Shown piece after piece: positions 43,534 through 53,640 of a DNA stretch of 64,000 nucleotides. Source of the stretch: Pseudoips prasinana (Eukaryota > Arthropoda > Insecta > Lepidoptera > Nolidae); assembly GCA_951640165.1 (NCBI GenBank), contig OX621240.1:12164713-12228712 (forward strand), in the 5' to 3' direction. Position numbers and translations under genes: made by a program. Numbering within the stretch: position 1 is the first letter of the stretch; the number at the start of each line of letters is the position of its first letter. The notes below the pieces were generated by a model. The model searched no databases. It saw only the letters and a program-made list of their open reading frames with translations, and was not told where the DNA came from.

Positions 43534-43962
43534 TCCTAATACTATTATAAATTCGGAAGTTTGTGAGTATGTATTGATGTTTGTTACACTTTCACGCAAA
43601 ATCTACCCAACGGATTTTGATGAAATGTGTAGTAATATAGCTTATACACCCCAATAACACATAGGTTATAATTTATAAAAATAAATAAATATTCAATAAT
43701 TAAACCTAAACATAATCTCCTTGACAATAACTTAATACAAGCTAGCTAAAAATCACTACCATTATAAAATAAATTGTATAAATGTTTTAACATTCCGTGT
43801 ACCTAAATATCTGTAATAAGTAACTAGAAATAATAACTGTATTACTACAAACATGTTCTGACTATTTACAAGCGCTTTTTTAAAGTCTACGTGAGTAAAA
43901 ACCGTTTTTATTTTATTTTATTTTATAATTTTAACGCGGGTAAAACCGCGGGGCATGGCTAG
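43534..43962 (+). mobile_element. Helitron carrying a retroelement insertion
   Basis: It begins TCCTAATACTATTATAAATT after A and ends with hairpin CGCGGGTAAAACCGCG, then GGCATGGCTAG before T. The interior includes GTATTGATGTTTGTTACACT and CTACCCAACGGATTTTGATG. A 248-bp foreign segment sits at 43675-43922. Without it the Helitron would be about 172 bp, close to the ~180-bp copies at 23.5 and 48.9 kb. Confidence 0.85.
43675..43922 (+). mobile_element. Retroelement X inserted in the Helitron
   Basis: It is flanked by TTATAATTT on both sides (43666-43674 and 43923-43931), a 9-bp target duplication. It contains TCCTTGACAATAACTTAATA, TTCCGTGTACCTAAATATCT, CTGACTATTTACAAGCGCTT and GAGTAAAAACCG, and ends in a TTTTATTTTATTTT tail. 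The duplication and A/T tail mark it as a retroposed copy in plus orientation. Confidence 0.8.
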
Positions 43963-43999
43963 TTATACATAAATTCCACTCCGACACGGAACAAATAAT

Positions 44000-44102
44000 C
44001 GTGTTCATCATGTATTTATATATTTGTCCTGGGCGGGAATTGAACCCACGATCTCTAGTCTAGCAGTCAGGGTGACTAACCACTACACCATCAGGTCAGT
44101 CA
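44000..44102 (-). mobile_element. SINE B head
   Basis: Minus-strand head and first body part. On the plus strand it reads TTGTCCTGGGCGGGAATTGA and ACCCACGATCTCTAGTCTAG, then CAGTCAGGGTGACTAACCAC and TACACCATCAGG. Reversed, these give the A box TAGTGGTTAGTCACC and a B box GGTTCAATTCCC. Confidence 0.75.
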
Positions 44103-44379
44103 ATCAATATCATGTGCTGGTAAATCGGAATATTCATCAGTGTATTGGCATATTCAACGCATAGATAGAACCCTCTCCACGTGAATCAACTCGCACCTGT
44201 ATTTATCCGAACGGTACCTAAATCACGATAGTTCTAAGGTTCTTTCCTTAATATTGACAGAACCATTCAAACAATATTTAGTTAAATATATTTAAACTAT
44301 AACTGTGGGCGATTAGTCAGTAAATCACATCATAATATTATAATTATACTTAATTTGTAATACTACCACTGCATGTACC

Positions 44380-44435
44380 GGCTGTTTACAGGCGCCTTTT
44401 AAAGACATTGTTTTTAAAGGCGCTTGTAAATAGCC
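44380..44435. repeat. Hairpin made from retroelement X sequence
   Basis: GGCTGTTTACAGGCGCCTTT (44380 on) and AAAGGCGCTTGTAAATAGCC (ending 44435) are near-perfect inverted partners around GACATTGTT. The right arm matches the CGCTTGTAAATAGTC core of retroelement X, so the hairpin looks like an inverted duplication of a small piece of X. Confidence 0.65.
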
Positions 44436-44564
44436 GTAATAGAATAAAAACAGTTTCTAATTTATTAATTATTATATACGTGTAAATGAGTCGCTGAAAG
44501 GTTCACGACAGTTCTTACGTATGATTAGTGAATTGTCAAGAAATATACGCAATATGATATACCT

Positions 44565-45560
44565 ATAAATTTATTTATTTATTTCCAAATTACACACTAT
44601 CATAACAGTTATACAACCAATGCAATAGTGGGACATGACAAATAGGTTAAACATAACAAACTTAAATTATACTTATAACTAATTACATAATATTAAACAA
44701 TATAAATAACAACAAATAACAATAAGATTTATTGCCTATAGGTATATTTATAGCCTTTGTGAATTTTACATCAACATTACACCCACGTTCCATAGTATTA
44801 TTGTTATTAACTATATTATCTGACACATTACATGTGAAATATGTCAAAGTACCTGAAATTTATACAATTGACATGTAAATTACACACTTCTGGATGTTAT
44901 ATTTATTTCTTTGTGAAAAAGTCATCTCAAATTACAACCACATTCGTATTGCATACCAATAATACTCAAATACGAGAACCTATTCTGTATCACCAATTAG
45001 GTGCCGGGAACCGTACGTGACAATAAATGTATTAACTTCAAACACAAAAAGTGGATTGAGAAAATTTTATAACCCGATTGGAAGCATGATGGTTATTTAG
45101 ACATGTAAAGACCTTATTTTGAAAACAGGGGAAGATAACCTGGTCACTTATCATATATTTATTTATTTATTTAATTATGGCTTACCAACTAAATACATGT
45201 TTAACATTATTACACGACATTGTATAAAGGTGATCAGACATGCATCTAAATTAAAGGTAGGCACAACATTAACAGAATAATAATAATTAAAATCTAGGTA
45301 CACGCATTAAATATAAAAAAGAAACTTACTTACATTAGTTCATATTAGATAAGTATGTGTTGTTGTACACAGACAACAGTGTGCTTTACTTACATGTTTT
45401 TGAAAATGGCTTTTTTAAACATAATTATTTTGACCCCAAAACATTTAGATCGCAATTATAAAATAATTCATTAAATTTTCTGAGGATGTAAGTATAAGAG
45501 GCATTATAACCATATCTATTTCTATTAAAGTCTATCGAGAAAGGTATATAATTATGTACT
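44565..45560. other. No gene; likely LINE 3' tails in minus orientation
   Basis: Two stretches start with TTTATTTATTTATTT runs (44569 and 45160). Blocks such as CATAACAGTTATACAACCAA and GGCTTACCAACTAAATACAT follow each, as LINE 3' ends do when read in reverse. The segment 45420-45560 (AGGATGTAAGTATAAGAGGC) may belong to the second. No coding part is readable. Confidence 0.35.
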
Positions 45561-45689
45561 CTGGCAGACGGTCTAGGCTCGTTTAAGCTCAACTGACCTA
45601 CTAAATCTTGAGCTTCCGCTTAAGCTTCCGATAAAAAGATAGCTTTTTGATTGGGCTTCGAATCTTATCATTTTTTTTTAATTATAGCT

Positions 45690-45912
45690 CCTGCACTATT
45701 GATATGAATCGATGTATGGTTTCCGGCTTAGAAACAAAAACAGGGCCACCCCATCCCGTGTGTGTCGTAAAAGGCGGCAAAGGGACACAGCAGAGAGTCG
45801 AGCAGCACCGCCACCTGTGTACTAAAACTACCACCTAACTTTGGTCGCCAACTCGCATGCAACGTTGTAGAAACTTTTGGAGGAGGCCATTTTCCGGCGG
45901 GGTACTTTACAA
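45690..45912 (+). pseudogene. Decayed LINE fragment
   Basis: GGGCCACCCCATCCCGTGTG, TGTCGTAAAAGGCGGCAAAG and GGGACACAGCAGAGAGTCGA resemble a GC-rich block common to LINEs of insects (CCCGTGGGTGTCGTAAAAGGCG). No long frame is kept. The identification is from nucleotide pattern only. Confidence 0.4.
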
Positions 45913-46117
45913 ACATATAATTTTCAGTACATCAAGTTATGGGTCATACAAATATATCGGCCATCAAACCCGGGACACGCTGTGACGTAGCGACCGTCTT
46001 TGCTAGGGATGAAGAACTGACTACAATATTTATATACTGTGGACACGGGTCTCAATCGCGATAAAGATATAGGCAAATCATTACCTTGGTTACCCGACGT
46101 TTCGGCATGGATTGCAC

Positions 46118-46163
46118 CAGCCGTGGTCACGGGTCAACTGACCCTTGACCCTGACCACGGCTG
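46118..46163. repeat. Imperfect GC-rich hairpin
   Basis: CAGCCGTGGTCACGGGTCAA and TTGACCCTGACCACGGCTG form ~19-bp arms around CTGACCC with one unpaired base. Upstream TACCCGACGTTTCGGCATGG may be part of the same unidentified repeat. Confidence 0.7.
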
Positions 46164-46611
46164 ACCACGAAATGTGTACAAATCGCGAAAGTTTAAAAAC
46201 ATTCACTACAATTTTGTTTTGATTTTGTATGCTAGTTTTAAAGTCCTTGTTACGCAACTATGCTCCTTACTCCAAGCTATTGCGGTAATGCATCACACAA
46301 ATAATCTTTTAGACTTATATTTCCTTCGTGGCCTTTTCTATTCGGTTACTTTTTAGACTAGCTACATGTACTCTAGTCTGAGCCAGACTTGGCTCACACC
46401 CTGTCCTTTTAGTGTCATATTTGTTGACACGTTCATTAGATACTTTGCTTTGTTTTACTGCCTTTTATTTGCTAAATTTTATTGATAGCGTCACATAGTA
46501 TGTGTCTTATAGTTCCTGTTTAATACCGGGCAGTGTTTTATATAGTCATAAATTTAACTAAATACTATTGTTACAATTCCAGATTAATTCACAATTCAAA
46601 TAATATAATAA

Positions 46612-46850
46612 TTATAATATCCTGGGGCATTATTCACACAGCCATCTGATCCCAAACTATGCAGATCTGGTACTATGGAAACGAGATAACTGATATAATA
46701 CATATACTTTTTTTTTGTAAATACATACTTATATAGATAATTTACACCCAGACTCAGGACAAACAGACATGTTCATGCACACAAATATCTGTCCCGGGTG
46801 GGAATCGAACCGACGACTTGCGGCGTGAAAGGCAGTATATCTTGCCAACC
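46612..46850 (-). mobile_element. SINE B copy
   Basis: The plus strand reads ATAATATCCTGGGGCATTAT, CAGCCATCTGATCCCAAACT, ACACCCAGACTCAGGACAAA, CAGACATGTTCATGCACACA and GGGTGGGAATCGAACCGACG. This is a full body plus the B-box region in minus orientation. An (AT)n run follows at 46855. Confidence 0.85.
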
Positions 46851-46914
46851 AAACTTATATATATATATATATTTATATATATATTTTTTTTTATTTTATC
46901 TTAGTACTGTGGTG

Positions 46915-47185
46915 CTAATAGTCCGTAGCTCTCACCACCTACCTAGATTGGCACGTGGACAGTCCATAGATAGTTGAATGTCATAGTGGTTTAATTTCTA
47001 AACGTATCCGTGCTTTAGAGGGAACTCTAAGTCACTGGTTAAGTCCCAGTCCAATCGGGTCATGAAAGTGATGGAATGTAAAGTGTCCCTATGTTTGCGC
47101 ACACTTAGGAATAACATGTCCCGCGCAAATGGTAGTCTTCGTCGAGGCTGGCCGCTGTGGCTGAAATTCGACCAGGAGTACACTG
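46915..47185 (+). mobile_element. Repeat D fragment followed by SINE A tail
   Basis: 46915-47040 has GTCCGTAGCTCTCACCACCT, AGATTGGCACGTGGACAGTC and GTTTAATTTCTAAACGTATC (repeat D-like). From about 47050 the SINE A tail follows: ATCGGGTCATGAAAGTGATG, TATGTTTGCGCACACTTAGG, GCTGTGGCTGAAATTCGACC. The junction is not resolved. Confidence 0.6.
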
Positions 47186-47309
47186 GCAACTACCCCAACT
47201 TCTTATACCATACTCCAATCCCTGCCTTGGTATTTGGAAGAGATAACTTTAGTGGTGAAGCCGCCAATAGTACAATTACGTAGTGCATCCTTATTTCTTG
47301 TATATTTTT

Positions 47310-47570
47310 AGGGTTCCGTAGCCAAATGGCAAAAAAAGGAACCCTTATAGATTCGTCATGTCTGTCTGTCCGTCCGTATGTCACAGCCACTTTTTTCCGA
47401 AACTATAAGAGCTATTGAAACTTGGTAAGTAGATGTATTCTGTAAACCGTATTTAGATTTACAAACAAAACCGTAAACTGCAATTTACCATTCATTTAAT
47501 CAACTGAAATACTTGCTGCTGCGGATCCCTTCATGGGCGAGTTCGACTCGCACTTGGCCGGTTTTTTCTT
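47310..47570 (-). mobile_element. Retroelement G, short copy
   Basis: Reversed copy. The plus strand starts GGGTTCCGTAGCCAAATGGC and GTCATGTCTGTCTGTCCGTC and ends GCGAGTTCGACTCGCACTTG and GCCGG. At about 260 bp it lacks the ~350-bp middle present in the 25.1-kb copy. Confidence 0.85.
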
Positions 47571-47925
47571 GGTCTATAAAGAGTTATCTTATCTTGTCTT
47601 ATCTTTTTTATATTAATGTAAAGCTACCTATAACTTAAAAAAATATATTTACTATGTGACAGAGCTTAGTTTGAGTTTGTTAAAACGAAACGTATGAACG
47701 AGTTCAAACTCTCGAGGATAAGCCAGCGCTACAGTTGACAGTTGTCTAGATAGCGTAATACATTACGCGAATCCCAACACTTTGGGAGGCTGAATTCCGT
47801 TTTATATGAACTTGTAGTATACCTGAGGTATAGGCGATGTATGTAGATTTATAATTTGAAGATGATTCAAGTTTATATCGGAATTTAGAGACTGTACCTA
47901 CTTAAAAAGAAGACAATTACTGATT
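47571..47925. other. No gene seen
   Basis: Contains AATCCCAACACTTTGGGAGG at 47770, discussed under findings, next to the near-palindrome GCGTAATACATTACGC. No coding signal. Confidence 0.35.
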
Positions 47926-47927
47926 AG

Positions 47928-48095
47928 ACGTGTAGTGCAGCAAGTAGTCGATTTGTCGCTTCGCTTCCGGATTCGATTCCCGCACAGCAAAACTAATAAT
48001 GTAACTTTTCATTTCTGGGTGTTATTTCTGACCATCAAGGGGTATGTTTATAAAGTACCCTGTGACATAGGAATTAATACAGGCATATCTTTCAA
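47928..48095 (+). mobile_element. SINE C copy, diverged
   Basis: GACGTGTAGTGCAGCAAGTA is the A-box region, and CCGGATTCGATTCCCGCACA the B-box region. TTTCTGGGTGTTATTTCTGA and GTTTATAAAGTACCCTGTGA follow. The order matches the better copy at 61852. Confidence 0.65.
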
Positions 48096-48908
48096 AAGAA
48101 ATACTTATTTTTAAGTTATACGCGCCTTGTAACCTATTTTACGTTCACGTGTCAATTTCACCCTTTATTTATAAAAACCATTTGACACAGATTAGGTAAA
48201 GACAATTTCATCTTATTAAGGGAATGACATGTCTCAAGCTCACGGTTAAATATTTAAATCTGATCCCTGCAATTCCTTCAGTGAACGTTCCCGGTATATT
48301 GTTCTATCTAGCACTCCTACACGAACTTTATCAAATAACTGACAATGTCAACCGTCAACTGTTTTATCAAATTCCATTTTTAAATGAAGATTACTGCTTA
48401 TTCAGCTAGGTTTTAAATGAACCAAAGAGTTCTAAACGGTGTTTTAATAATTAGGGGCACTTACCACCTGTTTATTTATGAAAGAGGATTACCGAAATCT
48501 CTCAAGTTGAATCAAATAAAATTAGTTTATATTTAAACATTTTAAGTAGTGACATTTTTCGACGAAAATTGACGCTGCTAATGGTACCATTAGTAGTGGT
48601 TCACCATTAGCAACACCCAGCTTAATGCACCTTAAAACTTCTTTCTTGCCAATTTATTTTTATAAACCATAGTTACCCCTGCAGTACCTAGAAAGATTTT
48701 ATTTTGGATATTATTAATGTTTTTCTGTGTATTTATGTATGGGTGGATAACACTTGTAGCAAAATTGGCAACTTCCATTTATAATTTATTTTATATTTAT
48801 ATTTTAATAATTAATAAACTTTTTCAATAGGTTTACACGACGTTTGGAGATTTCTTTTTTTTAATTAATGAATTGTGCTACATCTAACAAGTAGATTATT
48901 TTATAGCA
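48096..48908. other. No gene seen
   Basis: AT-rich. CTAATGGTACCATTAG (at about 48575) is a perfect 16-bp palindrome, followed by a further reversed ACCATTAGCA. The 61-codon frame at 48224 lacks motifs. Confidence 0.4.
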
Positions 48909-48910
48909 AA

Positions 48911-49097
48911 CTAGCTGTGCCCCCAGGTTTTACCCGCGTCAACCTTGATAAGTTATAACTATATATAAGCTTTATTACTACAAATTTTTATCAAAATCCG
49001 TTCGGTAGTTTTTGCGTGAAAGAGTAACAAACATCCATAGATCATTACATCCATACATCCACACTCATAAACATTTGCATCGATAATATTAGAAGGA
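48911..49097 (-). mobile_element. Non-autonomous Helitron
   Basis: Minus-strand element of 187 bp. It starts TCCTTCTAATATTATCGATG and ends with hairpin GCGGGTAAAACC(T)GG, then GGGCACAGCTAG before T. The interior contains AGAGTAACAAACATCC and CCATACATCCACACTCATAA on the plus strand. Confidence 0.85.
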
Positions 49098-49809
49098 TAT
49101 AGATTGTTTTAAAGAGTTTGATAAGTTAAAATTTTTCTTTTTATTAAACATCTTAACTAATTAAAAGTCTTAGATACCTATTGCACACCTTTTATTTTGT
49201 GTACATTTAAAAAAATGTTGCGGATTTTGGTAGGAAAATAAAAATATGTTTTGCATACGTTCAGCCTATCCAATAGCTCTAAATTTACTTCCGTTTTATT
49301 GTAATTAGTTGTTTAGTTTTAACATAGCAACAACCTCCATCGACATATTACTTATTAAATATGACAATTAAGATATTATTAAATAACTAGCCCGTTTAAA
49401 ATAGCTAACTAGCCCGCTTAAGCTCATATGATCCGTTTAATGATAAACTATTACTGTAGCGTTTTAGTTTTAGTTAAATAATGTATAATTTAACTTTAAT
49501 AATTTATTTACAAACTATCAAACAAACACTCTCAAATTGGTATCAGATTGAAATATAAAAAGTAGTTATAGACTTATGGCATATTATATTATAATAACTA
49601 ATAAAACTACATAAACATAATAATAAAATTATATAAACATAATATAATTTAGTATAGTGTTAAGTTTAAGTATTGTGGAAGGCACCAGCACAGACGGAAC
49701 AAACAAAAGTACATCTTAGAGCGGATAAATAAAGTATATGAATACAATACAAAATAAAACACTATCACACATATTATGCTATCTGGTGGTGTTTTATTGT
49801 GTAATGTAA
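49098..49809. other. No gene seen
   Basis: AT-rich. TAACTAGCCCGTTTAAAATA and CTAACTAGCCCGCTTAAGCT are a short local duplication at about 49384-49425. Confidence 0.4.
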
Positions 49810-49911
49810 AGAAAATTTAACCAAAAACCATCCACTTTAATAAATTATAGAACTCGCCTACAAAAATCATTCCTATCGCAATAGGCGCAACAAGAATAAT
49901 AGCCATAAACA
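49810..49911 (+). repeat. Copy 1 of a local repeat (target of the 49.9-kb transposon)
   Basis: CATCCACTTTAATAAATTAT, GAACTCGCCTACAAAAATCA and ATAATAGCCATAAACATAA match the segment at 51921-52060 (CATCCACTTCAATAAATTAT, GAACACGCCTAATAAAATCA, CGTAATAGCCAAAAACATAG). The remainder of copy 1 resumes right of the transposon at 51831. Confidence 0.8.
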
Positions 49912-50419
49912 TAATAGTCCGGTCATTATAGACATAAAAATAGTGATCAAATAAAGAAAATTCCGACAGAGCCAAATCTTCGTAGAGACCTTAGGTTTAC
50001 CACAAGGAATAAAGTGTTAAAAGTCCCCATCAGTCCCATGTGAGCTTAGGGACTTATTCGGGGCCCAAGGTCAAAATTTTAGGTTTTTTATCGAAAACGG
50101 TAAGTTTTATCGAAAAAGTACCTCGGAACAAAGTTGTAGATCCTAAAATTCTCTATAAGAATGGTCCCTATGATTTTTTCTCTAAGACCCACTATTTCCC
50201 AGATATTGCGCTTGTAAGAATCACGTTCTACATAATATGCACACATTTCCACACCACCTGTGAGTTAGTGTACTCGGTGCGTTTTTTTTAACGTGGTATC
50301 CCCGGTAGGCCTATTCCACGAACCTTTATGACGTTATTTTCAATAATTATTTAATTGTATGAAGATTATTGATATGGGTTACTGAGTTTAACCGTCGTTC
50401 TAACTTTTTTTTTATTACT

Positions 50420-50915
50420 TTAATCTGACTCATACTCATCATATTCAACTTCAACTATCATGTTTTCTTCAATTTCTTCTTCTTCTTCTTCTCCTTCCTG
50501 TTGATGAACGCTTAGAAATTGTTCAAATGAATATGAATCAGTTGTCTCTTCATCAAAATCACATGAATCTTCCTCTCTTGTATTTAATTGAACATTTGAG
50601 CAAGAGACACCTTGGCAATTGGTACACGCTGGAGAACACTGCAACCCTACTTTTTTACAACCACATTTGGCACTACAACCTTTCTTGCAATTGCAAAAAA
50701 TAGTGTTAAGAAGTTTTTATGGAGCAGGGGGCAGTAAAGTTCGAATCGGTTCCAAAGTATTATTTATCAATTCAACCCCAGTCAGGGTTCAGTTCATTGC
50801 CTTGCCATGTCTGAACTTGATAGTATACTCGAAACAAATGTTGAGTAGCAGATGCCGATGTTGGAGGAAGACAAGATAGCTGTACTTGCTTTTTGTTTCG
50901 TGTATTTTTTACAAA
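50420..50915 (-). pseudogene. Carboxy-terminal part of the transposon protein, frameshifted
   Basis: Reading the minus strand from about 50915 gives KNTRNKKQVQLSCLPPTSAS, ATQHLFRVYYQVQTWQGNEL and NPDWG, then a stop (GGTTGA). After a frameshift comes INNTLEPIRTLLPPAP, another stop, then KLLNTIFCNCKKGCSAKCGC, KKVGLQCSPACTNCQGVSCS and an acidic tail rich in glutamate, ending at TAA 50420. The CxCKKGCxxxCGCKKxGLxC pattern is a cysteine-dense, probably zinc-binding tail. From memory of insect genome annotations it closes long uncharacterised transposon-associated proteins. At least two stops and one shift kill it. Confidence 0.75.
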
Positions 50916-50935
50916 TGTTTAATATCTGTACGTAT

Positions 50936-51202
50936 CTATGCAATAAATTTTTTTTGGAGCTCCATAAACCGCAAGAAGAAACCGAATTCACGTTGTCTTT
51001 TTGATGCAGAGATTAAAGTTTTCCGGGTGTATGATTTTCTGCAATCCACGTGAATTGTAACGGACTTTTGGCTTCTTAAATAATCAACAAACTCATCACT
51101 TCTCGCGACACTTGCATCGGTTAAAGTTGGCATTCCACGACTGACCACAACAGTTTCATCTTCAGTCAAAAGTTTATTACAAATAAAGCAAAATTGTGAC
51201 AT
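50936..51202 (-). pseudogene. Amino-terminal part of the transposon protein
   Basis: It starts MSQFCFICNKLL just inside the right terminal repeat. It continues TEDETVVVSRGMPTLTDASV, EFVDYLRSQKSVTIHVDCRK and SYTRKTLISASKRQRE. CxxC...HxxC (residues 5-8 and about 53-56) looks like a small zinc finger. After KRQRE the frame runs into text that no longer resembles the family; the expected several hundred central residues are absent. A domain this short cannot contain a transposase active site. Confidence 0.75.
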
Positions 51203-51830
51203 GTTTTTTAAATATTAATCAGCACTAACTGTAATAGTAGACGCTTGGAATAAATACGTATAGTCACTCGAACTGCTCGTTCAACACTAAAAGAAGCACG
51301 TATACTTGAACGACACCACATGGAAAAAAGAATAGGCAGATGTTTTTCAAGGTCAGATGTTATTCAAGTAGAGGGGATTCGGTTAGGGACCGGCGGTCAT
51401 TTTAGAGAAAATTTTCTTAGAATAGTATAATGTATACATAACAGAGACACGAGTAGGCATTTTTGCTTGCTTGAGTACCTAAATATGTATATACGTGGCA
51501 TATGTGTGCATACTATGTAGAACATGATTCTTACAAGCGCAATATCTGGGAAATAGTGGGTCTTAGAGAAAAAATCATTGAGACCATTTTTATAGAGCAT
51601 TTTAAGATCTACTTCTTGTTCTGAGGTATTTTTTCGATAAAACTTACCATTTTCGAGAAAAATCCAAAAAACCTAAAATTTTGACCTTGGGCCCCGAATA
51701 AGTCCCTAAGCTCACATGGGACTGATGGGGACTTTTGACACTTTATTCCTTGTGGTAAACCTAAGGTCTCTACGAAGATTCGGCTCTGTCGGAATTTTCT
51801 TTATTTCAATAGTCTTAAATGACCGGACTA

Positions 51831-52080
51831 TAAATAGATGTTTGGGTGAGATAGATTAAAAAATATATATGTACAGATAGAATAGAAACAAGCAGGACTA
51901 CACAGTAACCATATTATAATAAGAAATTTTAAACAAAAAGCATCCACTTCAATAAATTATAGAACACGCCTAATAAAATCATTTCTATAGTACTCGTAAT
52001 AGCCAAAAACATAGATAGATGTTTAAATGAGATAGATTAAAATTATATTTAAAGATACTACACCAACAAGTAGTAATACG
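51831..52080 (+). repeat. End of repeat copy 1 and complete copy 2 (uninterrupted site)
   Basis: 51831-51890 (TAAATAGATGTTTGGGTGAG, ATAGATTAAAA) is the continuation of copy 1. Copy 2 (51921-52060) carries CAAAAACATAGATAGATGTT, TAAATGAGATAGATTAAAAT without any insertion. This gives a paralogous picture of the empty target: CATAAACA-TAA-ATAGATG against CAAAAACA-TAG-ATAGATG. Confidence 0.8.
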
Positions 52081-52740
52081 AATAACGAAGGTATGTAAAG
52101 TTTTGTGATAAATCATGGGCGGAAGTAAAAAATAAAAAAAGCCGGAATGTTTTTTATAAATAATAAAGTAGTAATTACCATGGTATAATATGAGATTCTA
52201 CGTCAAAATTAAATTTATAAAACGCAAGTAAAATTATTTGTCTTCAATATCATTGTAAGTACAATAAGTTATCTGTGTGTAAGTACAATAGTCTTAGTTT
52301 ATATAATCCATAAATGTTATTTTTGTCGCAATAAAGTATAAGAATTATATAAAAAAAAGTAATAAGCGTTAATTCATTTTAATATAAATGAGTCGTCACT
52401 CAAAACTGGGCCTCTCCTGTCTCCCGAACCCTTGTTAGTCCTGCTAATGCCAAGGTTCCGGAACATATTTAAAAGAAAGCAGATACAAATTACCTTTTTT
52501 AAGTCGTGGACATTGACAAATTAGACTGCGGATTTGTATTTTTTTGTTAAATTAGGCTTATTTTATATGACAGGAGAAATACGAAGTGTTACTACGTTTC
52601 TACGTAACGTCCATTTGATTATTAAATGGTGGAATGTAATTTAAATTGAACACTTAATAAAGTATTACAATGCATACATGTTAGTTTAGACGCATAAAAC
52701 AAGTGAATAAAATATCATAAACCAACATAATATGATCTAT
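52081..52740. other. No gene seen
   Basis: AT-rich sequence without recognised repeats. Confidence 0.4.
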
Positions 52741-53640
52741 ACTAAAAATAACGGTTTTTATTCGCGTAGACTTTTAAAAAAGCGGCCAAGTGCGAGTCGG
52801 ACTCGCCTATGAAGGGTTCCGTAACAGCAAGTCACATAATATGTTTTTACGGTTCCGTAGCCAAATGGCAAAAAACGGAACCCTTACAGATTTGTCATGT
52901 CTGTCTGTCTGTCCGTATGTCACAGCCACTTTTTTCCGAAACTATAAGAACTGTACTGTATAACTTGGTAAGTAGATGTATTCTGTGAACCGCATGAAGA
53001 TTATCACACAAAAATAGAAAAAGAACGAAAAATAGAAAGAAATTGTGGTTTACGATTTATGACGTATTGAAAAAAACTACTTACTAGATCTAGTTCAAAC
53101 CTTTTTCGGTGGAAGTTTGCATGGTAATGTACATCATATATATTTTTTAGTTTCATCATTCTCTTATTTTAGTAGTTTCAGGTGTGCCGTGTGTCAGTCA
53201 TTTGAGTGTCCCCCTCATTTTACCACTTTGGAAGTGACTCTCGCGCAAACTATTCAATCAATCCTTACAATTTCGGAAAAAAAGTGGCTGTAACATACGA
53301 ACGCACAGACAGACGGACAGACATGACGAATCTATAAGGGTTCCGTTTTTTGCCCTTTGGCTACGGAACCCTAAAAAGCGATTGTAAATATGTTTGTAGT
53401 AATTTACATAATTATTTCTAGATACACGGATTGTATGAAAAAAATTAGATACAAAATTTTATTTACAATAAATAGTACCTACTGATGTAGTTATTTAGCT
53501 ATATTAAGTTATTTTCAAGATTATAATATATATGTTTAATAATCTAAATTTGAAGTTTTAGATACATTTTACTACAACTTGTGTGAATGGTTCTGTCTAT
53601 ATTAAGGTAAGAATTCCATTTCAATATACTCACAATATCA
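52741..53640 (-). mobile_element. Retroelement X copy split by retroelement G
   Basis: The left part is ACGGTTTTTATTCGCGTAGA and TTAAAAAAGCG (52751-52784). The right part resumes at 53373 with AAAAAGCGATTGTAAATATG, TTCTAGATACACGGATTGTA and, near 53585, TGGTTCTGTCTATATTAAGG, the same order as the 6.0-kb copy. G (52785-53372) interrupts it. Confidence 0.8.
52785..53372 (+). mobile_element. Retroelement G with inverted internal tail
   Basis: Flanked by AAAAAGCG on both sides (52777-52784 and 53373-53380), an 8-bp target duplication. It begins GCCAAGTGCGAGTCGGACTC and ends TGGCTACGGAACCCT. Unlike the 25.1-kb copy, about 52852-53040 is an inverted copy of the tail (GGTTCCGTAGCCAAATGGCA, GTCATGTCTGTCTGTCTGTC), which also occurs in normal orientation at 53268-53372. 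Head, inverted tail, middle and tail therefore coexist. Confidence 0.8.

Larger units (their letters stand above)
49915..51830 (-). mobile_element. DNA transposon with ~330-bp TIRs, internally deleted
   Basis: A 1916-bp element. The outer ends are TAGTCCGGTCATT on both sides. The terminal inverted repeats run about 49915-50246 and 51502-51830 and include AAAGAAAATTCCGACAGAGC, GAAGATTTGGC/GATTCGGC, AGTCCCCATCAGTCCCATGT and CCACTATTTCCCAGATATTG. TAA lies outside each end (49912-49914, 51831-51833). Between the TIRs, the minus strand encodes both cysteine-rich ends of one protein, with the middle missing. Superfamily not assigned: the TAA duplication alone resembles PIF/Harbinger, but the coding remnants do not look like that transposase. 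Confidence 0.85.

Noticed and set aside
50040..50291. 83-codon plus-strand gene
   Set aside because: It lies wholly in the left terminal inverted repeat of the 49.9-kb transposon, and a similar frame appears in the right one.
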